NCBI RefSeq assembly: GCF_905171775.1
Contig: NC_053494.1
Span: 163,915,101 to 163,979,100, forward strand
Length of the DNA: 64,000 bases
Direction: 5' to 3'
Source of the DNA: Rana temporaria
Taxonomy: Eukaryota > Chordata > Amphibia > Anura > Ranidae
The notes beneath the pieces are model-generated. The model had not been told where the DNA came from. It saw only the letters and a list, made by a program, of their open reading frames with translations, and ran no database searches. Made by a program: the position numbers and the translations under genes. Each line of letters opens with the position of its first letter. The first letter of the stretch is position 1. Below are positions 58,035 to 64,000 of the stretch, one piece after another.

Positions 58035-58650
58035 TTAAAGCGGGGGTTCACCCTAAAAAAAAATTCTAACATTACATTGAGCTGACTAATGACACGGACA
58101 GTATGCTGATCTTTTTTTTTTGCCGTACATACCGTTTTATCTCTATATTTTCCCCCCCGGCTTCCGGGTAGTGAATGAATGAATGAATGAAAAACTTATA
58201 TAGCGCGGCACATGCAAACTAAATCGCCTCTGGGTGAATCCCGTGAATCTAGTGAATCCCGCGGGAGTGGGCGTTCCTATTCACAGGCTAAGTGATTGAC
58301 GTGATGACAAAAGCTTCCCACCGGCGCATACGGTGCGTCACGAGTTGCCGAAAGAAGCCGAACGTCGGTTTGCAGGCGCCGTATAGAGCCGACTCGCAGT
58401 CCGGCTTCCTTAGGCAACTCGTGACATGCCGTATGCGCCGGTGGGACACTTTTGTCATCACGTCAATCACTTAGCCTGTGAATAGGAATGCCCACTCCCA
58501 CGGGATTCACTACCCGGAAGCTGGGGGGGGGGGGGGTAGAGATAAAACGGTATGTACGGCAAAAAAAAAAAAAAATCAGCATACTGTCAGTGTCAGAAGT
58601 CAGCTCAATGTAATGTTAGATTTTTTTTTTAGGGTGAACCCCCGCTTTAA
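58035..58650. mobile_element. Kolobok/T2-like element forming a large palindrome
   Basis: TTAA borders (58035-58038, 58647-58650) with inverted TTAAAGCGGGGGTTCACCC ends. The arms continue inward almost to the centre near 58376 (about 58268-58365 against 58388-58490). As a result both strands give nearly the same 60-residue frame. The left arm alone holds a (GAAT)n block and an ACTTATATAGCGC fragment (about 58173-58260), a later insertion that breaks symmetry. Confidence 0.8.
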
Positions 58651-59088
58651 GTGGTTTGGCTCATCATGTAAACTGATACATTCTTCTGGAGAGTTTGTGC
58701 TGTGAAAATCAACAGACTTTCTGGATGGATTACCAGATGAACATAGAAGCAAGAAAGACTAAAAAGGGAAACTAATGCAGCCGTCACATCTAAGAATTGG
58801 TAAGCTGCAATATAATGTTTGCTTTTGGGTAGAATACCTCCTTTAAGGTTAGGGATAATGTACAGTATATAAAGTGCTGCATACATTTCCAACGCTATAG
58901 AAGTACCTATAATAAATGATTTCTGGGCATGGTATATATAGTTACATTGTACCAACCTCGACCAATTGAATTATGTATATGACCTACCTGGCCATTGCAG
59001 CTGGAAATTACTGAAGTAAACACCCCTACTTCTATAATCTCCACTAGCTTCTTGGTCCTATGCTGAGCAGCCGGCCTGATGCCTTGTG
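58651..59088. other. No recognisable feature
   Basis: Unassigned AT-rich stretch before the Tc1 copy. Confidence 0.5.
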
Positions 59089-60647
59089 AAAAATCTACAT
59101 CAAATCAATATTTTGGTGTGACTACCCTTTGGCTTCAAACCAGCATCAATTCTTGTACACTTGCTCAAAGTCGGGTATATGATTAACCAGGTAGGTGATC
59201 AGAAACAGCTATGTAGGAGGCTTAAAACTGAACTGAGGAACTCTGCTACTAAGGTGAGTTTGTGGAAGACCGTTTCATACCACAGAGCATACACCATGAC
59301 ACGAGGAGCAAACAAGGTTAATTATACTGCATCAGCAAGCTCTCTGTCCGGCAAAGATATCAAAGCAGACTGGGGTTTGTGTGCTGTTCAAGCTCTTTTG
59401 AAGAAGCACAAAGAAATGGGCAACATTGAGGACCCTGGACTTGGTAGTCGGCCAAGGAAACTTAATGCAGAAAATAAAACGCATCATGCTTACGGTAATC
59501 CCTTTGACATCGGAAGATGTCCAGCAGTGACATTAGTGCAAGTACAACCATCTACAGAGAAGTCTGGCCAGAAGAGGTCTTCATGGCCAAAAAAAAAAAA
59601 CATATCTGATGTGGAGACAATCAACTGTGCACAAAAACATAGGTACTGGGGTGCCAAAAACTTGAAGCAGGTGCTCTGGACTATTGAGTAAAAATTTAAA
59701 ACATTTAGCAGGAGGCAGTTTAGTTAATTTGTCAAAAGGCTGGAGAGCAGTACAATGAGTGTCTGTCTGCTGTCAACAGTGAAGCATGGTGGGGCTGCAT
59801 TTCTGCAAATGAAGTTCAGAAGTTAGGTGTCCTCAATGCTGAGAAATACAGGCAGATACTTATATCCATCATGTCATACTATCAGGGAGGCGTGTGATTG
59901 GCCCCAAATTTATTCTGCAGCAGGTCAAGGACCCAAAACATACAATCAGCATCTTTAGGAACGATGTTCAATGTAAATAAGAAAAGGGAGTCCTGGATAG
60001 AGGTCGACCGATATATCGGCCGTTTTTTGTCACTTTTTAATTAATCGGCACAGGCTGATTTTCTTCAGCACGACTTGCAAATAGCTTCTGTATCATAGAA
60101 GTCAATGCAAGTTGCCTAAAGTTTCCCAGCGACTTGTCTCTGGGCAGCCTGCCAAGTGTGAGAAAAGATTCAATGTTTCTACTTATCAATGAACTGAACT
60201 TGTGTGTAGAAGTTCTCAGTTTAACCATTTAAATACTACATCTTTTCTGACACTTGTTGCTTACTATTAAAAATCCTGTATTTTCTGCTAGAAAATCACT
60301 TAGAACCCCCAAACATTATATATATATTATTTTTTTAGCAGAGACCCCAGGGAATAAAATAGCGGTTGTTGCAATATTTTATGTCACACGGTATTTGCGC
60401 AGCAGTCTTTCAAACAAATTTTTTGGGGAAAAAAATACACTTTAATAAAAAAAAAAAAAAAAAGTAAAGTTTGCCAGTTTTTTTTTCTTCGTCCAAAAGT
60501 TTTGATTGCCTGTTTCTGTGCCTGCTTCCTGATTCCCTTACCAAAGATGGCTGGGACAGCACCCGAGGGAGAGATCGGCTTTGGGTGCCGACAGAATTTG
60601 TAGCTGCTGACTTTTAATATTTTTTTTTCTTCGTCGGAACTATACTG

Positions 60648-60817
60648 CTTTCACACTGGAGCGAGCAGGCGGTGACGGTAAAACGCTGCTAGTTTTAGTG
60701 GCGCTTTACCAGCATTTTAGCGGCGCTATTCGGCTGCTAGCGGGGCGCTTATAACCCAGCTAGCGGCCGATGAAGGGGTTAATGTGCCCGTGTAGCACCG
60801 CTGCAGAAGCGCTTTGC
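60648..60817. repeat. Left half of a Harbinger-like MITE
   Basis: CTGCTTTCACACTGGAGCG is followed by GCGGCGCTATTCGGC and AGCGGGGCGCTTATAACCC, as in the left parts of 5244 and 20974. The copy is cut off where the hairpin element starts at 60818. Confidence 0.6.
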
Positions 60818-61575
60818 AGACGGCTAATGAAAAGATCCAGGCTCAGCAAATAGAAAGTATACACCGGGAAGATAGGAGAAAAAAGGATCTAAGAGCTCTC
60901 CGTTTGGTAATACAGCACAGGCATTTATTAAAAAATCAGTCTACTCACAAACATCACGATATAAACAGCATGTCTGTAGACTCATTCAGCAGGGCTCCCC
61001 GCTGAGGAAGTTCTATTGAACGTAACATGTACGGGGGTTCGGCTGCTTCTGATGACGTCACCCGCCCTGCTGAATGAGTCTACAGACATGCTGTTTATAT
61101 CGTGATGTTTGTGAGTAGACTGATTTTTTAATAAATGCCTGTGCTGTATTACCAAACGGAGAGCTCTTAGATCCCTTTCTCCTATCTTCCTGGTTTATTA
61201 CTTTCTACTTGCTGAGCTTGGAGCTTTTCATTAGCCGTCTCTGTGGAAGTTTTAACATCTCTGGAAAGGAAGTTTGATTGGTGATTGAATTGATTTATTT
61301 CTCTGCGTACTTTGACTTCCTGGTAATTCAGGGGTCAGTACTGGAGGTGAGAGTACCTAGTGAGACTTGCGGTGGAGGGATTGTCACACGATTTTGTGGA
61401 TCTTACACTGGTGGAATATCTCCTATGGACTTTTCTTTCACTTACTACATGCTTATAAAATATATATATAATTTTTGCACTTAACATTTTTTATATGATT
61501 ACATATGTTGATCCATGTACTTTATTTTAGTTTAGATTTAATTATTTGCGCTGCACTTTTTCTATATATAGTATC
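60818..61575 (+). mobile_element. Penelope-like element with 177-bp inverted arms
   Basis: 60818-60995 and 61064-61240 are inverted arms of about 177 bp with very few mismatches, each carrying TTTATTAAAAAATCAGTC. The 68-bp spacer holds the hammerhead-like motif. Sequence continues right of the arms to about TTGCGCTGCACTTTTTC (61545-61561), which may be the element's 3' end. No target duplication was found, probably because the host MITE was cut. No coding domain remains. Confidence 0.55.
60995..61036 (+). other. Hammerhead-like motif with intact outer stem
   Basis: In order: CTCCCCG, CTGAGGA (matches CUGANGA), an extra A, stem GTTC / GAAC with loop TATT, GTA in place of GAA, self-complementary ACATGT, A at the cleavage position, and CGGGGG. 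The CTCCCCG and CGGGGG pair as stem I over six positions. Stem II differs in sequence from the 50549 copy yet still pairs. The GAA to GTA change and the extra A would be expected to reduce or abolish cleavage. Confidence 0.5.
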
Positions 61576-62222
61576 ATATATCAGCCGCCGCAATTTCTAA
61601 ATATCGGCATTGGCCAAAGAAAAACCCATATCGGTCGACTTCTAGTCCTGAAAGTGATCCTTTGCCCTCACAGAGTCCTGATTAAGGATGAGCTCCGGCG
61701 GGTTCGCACACCCCACGTGCAGAGCCCACCAGGAAGTTGGCAATACACTACGCAAATCGCAGGCAGTGAGACATTTACCGATCTCTACAGCCGTGCATCG
61801 GGACAATGTCTCACTGCCTGTGGTTAGCGCAGCGCAGTGCCGACCTACTGGCGGGCTCTACACGTGGGGTGTGCAAACACGCCGGATCATCACATCATCA
61901 TCTAATCTGTCTGGGATTACATGAAGAGACAGAAGGATTTGAGGCAGCCTACATCTACAGAAAGTATGAGGTTGGTTCTCCAAGATGTTTTGGAACAACC
62001 TTACCTGCCTGGTTCCTTCAGAAACTGTGTGCAAGTTTACCTAGAAGACGAGTTGGTGCGGTTTTGAGGGCAAAGGCTGGTCACACCAAATCTTGATTTG
62101 ATTTTGATTTCTCTTCTATTCCATTTTGTTAATTGACAGAAATAAATTAACACTTCTTCATTTACAGCATTTTTTCACATCACACCTGCAAAAAACATTT
62201 TAATATAAGGCATTTAATATAA

Positions 62223-62251
62223 TGTGTGTGTGTGTGTGTTCGTGTGTATGT

Positions 62252-62303
<52 letters not shown>
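62223..62303. repeat. (TG)n/(TA)n microsatellite
   Basis: About 38 bp of interrupted TG repeats pass directly into about 40 bp of TA repeats. Low complexity only. Confidence 0.95.
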
Positions 62304-62305
<2 letters not shown>

Positions 62306-62840
62306 TTCTCTTTGTAATGATATGATTTCCAAGATGAAAATAAAATAGACTATTTTTTTTCTCTTAAATCCCCCTACCTGTGTATGTATATAGAATAACG
62401 GCTTATCTCTCTGTTATACTATTAGACTTTCTTGCTAAACACTTTTACCTTTTGAGCCGGGGTCTACAGGCTGTAAGATAGCACTAGACAATCAGCACTG
62501 GAAAATTGTTGCACTTTGGTTCATATTGGACTCTGAAGAGATTGCACAATTACAAGAAATTGTTTGTGAGCAATGCAAGCAACTGCCCCATAGATTTCCT
62601 TTTCCATTATAGGAGCAATGGGGCTGTGTTTCCTTTTATCCTCCCTGAGCTCTTTATCAGGGTGTCTTTCAACCTGGTTTATCTGCAGGTAAAATGAATA
62701 TCCACAAAATAAGGTTTTCTAGGCTGGTTTTATTCTTTCTCTCTGTTTTGCTACTTGATATATTTATTTTTCAATCTATTTAGTCCATTTCATCCCAGGC
62801 CAGTTAAAATATGTAGCGAAGGAGAATGTTGTCTCAACTT
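62304..62840. other. No recognisable feature
   Basis: Unassigned AT-rich sequence between the microsatellite and the last MITE. Confidence 0.5.
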
Positions 62841-62843
62841 TTA

Positions 62844-63339
62844 GGCTGCATTCACACCTAGGCGTAGGCAATAGCGGCGTTTTCCAGAGGGTTTTTTCGG
62901 CGTTTTTTTCGCGCGTATTCATGCTAATATGCGCGTTTGCATACAGCGTTGTCCGACGTTTTTGTACTTAGACGTTTTTTTTTTTAGCCAATAGGAAAAA
63001 CTATCATCTTTTCATCACTTGTTGCTATGTTGGTAGATTTTTTTAATCTTCTGCATGGGCGACAAGTTCTATTGATGAAACGCCTGTAGCAAACGCTTGT
63101 TGTCGCGCAATACGCGCGTATCTGGCGTTTTACATTGATTTCAATGGAAAACCAAAAACGCTCAAATACGCGCATATCGCGCGTATTGCGCGACAAAAAA
63201 GGGTCCGGAACTTCTTTTGACTACAGGCGATGCGCGTCAGGCGCATCAGCGTGCAGATGTGAACCATCCCCATTGACTTTCATTGCTTTTCGTCCCTCTG
63301 GCGTTTGTTCGCGTCGCGCTACATGGTGTGAATGGGGTC
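62844..63339. mobile_element. Harbinger-like MITE (GGCTGCATTCACACC ends)
   Basis: The left end GGCTGCATTCACACCTAGG and right end ATGGTGTGAATGGGGTC are inverted and flanked by TTA (62841-62843, 63340-63342). Internal CGCGCGTAT / ATACGCGCG and GGCGTTTT blocks form a long foldback (62908-63190). Confidence 0.75.
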
Positions 63340-63342
63340 TTA

Positions 63343-64000
63343 AGGAAAAACTTTGAGCCGAAGGTAAATTGAATGAAGACACTAGTGCTTTCAGCTGCTA
63401 ATGGCTAAAAGTCTATTCCGTTCACTATAGTTATTTTTTCTATTCCTTTTCATACGTATGTAAGAGTTATCTGTGTGTTGATTTATTTAATTTTTTCCCC
63501 CTTCTATGTGTATGTTATATACAATGGGACATCCATGTTTACTCTTTAAATATAGATGCTCTGCATCTATGCTGCTGTTTTATTTTTCTACAAATTTACC
63601 AGGCAGGACAAATGCTGCAATAGCTCATAATCAGGATAAAACCTTACATCAATAAGGTAATGTATGGTTGAAGTGTGCCATTTCAAAAGCCGACCAACTT
63701 TATAAGATTTCTCTTTGTCTAGCCTGCAGAAATCACCTGATTCCCCTGTCTACGCCGAACAGGCATTGATGGAAGAATCTCTCCTGCTAGCTATTGTATT
63801 CAGAGAGCTGGCATCCATAACTGTCAGAATACCCAAACATCGGCTGCATCTGATTGGTGCAGACGCTGTTTGGCACAATTTTAGACAGATGGGTGTCTGC
63901 TGGTTCATCAACTGAAATCGAAACCACATACTTCCCCCCCCCCCCCCCCGAAACCACATACCTAGGTTGATCGCTGAGGAGACCTCCCTCATTCTGTATA
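63343..64000. other. Unassigned, with a poly-C tract between direct repeats
   Basis: A run of about 18 C (63932-63949) is bracketed by two copies of GAAACCACATAC (63919-63930 and 63951-63962). Otherwise no feature is supported up to the window end. Confidence 0.5.

Larger units (their letters stand above)
59998..61644. mobile_element. hAT-type element (TAGAGGTCGACCGATAT family)
   Basis: The ends TAGAGGTCGACCGATATATC and ATATCGGTCGACTTCTA are flanked by GTCCTGGA (59990-59997) and GTCCTGAA (61645-61652), an 8-bp duplication with one mismatch. 60290-60460 shares AACCCCCAAACATTATATAT and GTATTTGCGCAGC blocks with the hAT at 49335-50152 in opposite orientation. It contains a Kolobok/T2 fragment (60480-60645), half a Harbinger-like MITE (60648-60817) and a Penelope-like hairpin element. 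Confidence 0.88.
59161..62095 (+). pseudogene. Tc1 transposase pseudogene
   Basis: A 176-residue frame (59161-59688) covers the N-terminal DNA-binding half, with LQHQQGLS-like degraded residues, VQALLKKHKEMGNIEDPG and SRPRKL (GRPRK-type linker). Further pieces include VKHGG (about 59783) and QQVKDPKHT (about 59920), where the family has QQDNDPKHT. After the hAT insertion, SLLQDVLEQP-type and FLQKLCASLPRR residues (about 62010) form the C terminus. Most catalytic positions are lost or in shifted frames. Confidence 0.85.
59089..62200 (+). mobile_element. Tc1-like transposon split by a hAT element
   Basis: The left block ATCAAATCAATATTTTGGTGTGAC (from 59098) and right block GTCACACCAAATCTTGATTTG (from 62082) are inverted subterminal repeats of a widespread vertebrate Tc1 family. 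The outermost left end is not visible. The right side runs to CACATCACACCTGC near 62190. Removing 59998-61644 leaves about 1.46 kb. Confidence 0.85.

Noticed and set aside
58288..58474. Paired 60-residue frames starting MIDVMTK on both strands
   Set aside because: A by-product of the palindrome, symmetric by construction.
60818..61240. Possible microRNA precursor or inverted-repeat gene
   Set aside because: The stem is about 177 bp, far longer than a microRNA hairpin. The spacer motif and context fit a retroelement better.

Overview
The window looks like non-coding chromosome sequence from a large vertebrate genome, most likely a frog and probably a true frog (Ranidae). The basis is its composition: almost every recognisable feature is a transposable element. 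These are Tc1/mariner and mariner copies, hAT-type elements with 8-bp target duplications, many short TTAA-flanked (Kolobok/T2-like) and TAA-flanked (PIF/Harbinger-like) MITEs, two broken DIRS-like retrotransposons, and three hairpin retroelements that look Penelope-like. The species call is inference. I could not support any host exon, tRNA, rRNA, CpG-island promoter or CRISPR array, so the window is probably intergenic or inside a long intron. Open reading frames are short and are either transposase or retrotransposon fragments or chance.

Layout: 0.5-3.2 kb is a triple nest, a Tc1 element split by a hAT element that was itself split by a Penelope-like insertion. 3.4-19 kb is a string of MITEs, two related hAT elements (9.9-11.1 and 14.8-15.5 kb) and a Tc1 pseudogene (12.1-13.0 kb). 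19.7-21.7 kb is a hAT element holding three further insertions. 22-34 kb carries more Kolobok-like and Harbinger-like copies, two of them hosting later insertions. 35.2-38.1 kb is a hAT element containing a foldback with two 284-bp arms. 38-42 kb has a Tc1 remnant and MITEs. 44-51.3 kb is a DIRS-like region: one gag/RT copy, then a second RT/RNase H copy interrupted by at least four insertions. 51.3-51.8 kb (Tc1), 55.3-55.8 kb (mariner), 58.0-58.65 kb (large palindrome) and 59.1-62.2 kb (Tc1 split by a hAT) follow.

No intact transposase or reverse transcriptase is visible, so all of these elements look dead or non-autonomous here. Target-site duplications let many insertions be ordered in time. 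The most unusual signal is a recurrent compact motif, CTGAKGA - short stem - GNAACATGT, found inside all three Penelope-like hairpin elements. It has the layout of a (degenerate) hammerhead ribozyme. Two of those three elements are bounded by 14-15 bp direct repeats that restore the interrupted host element when removed.
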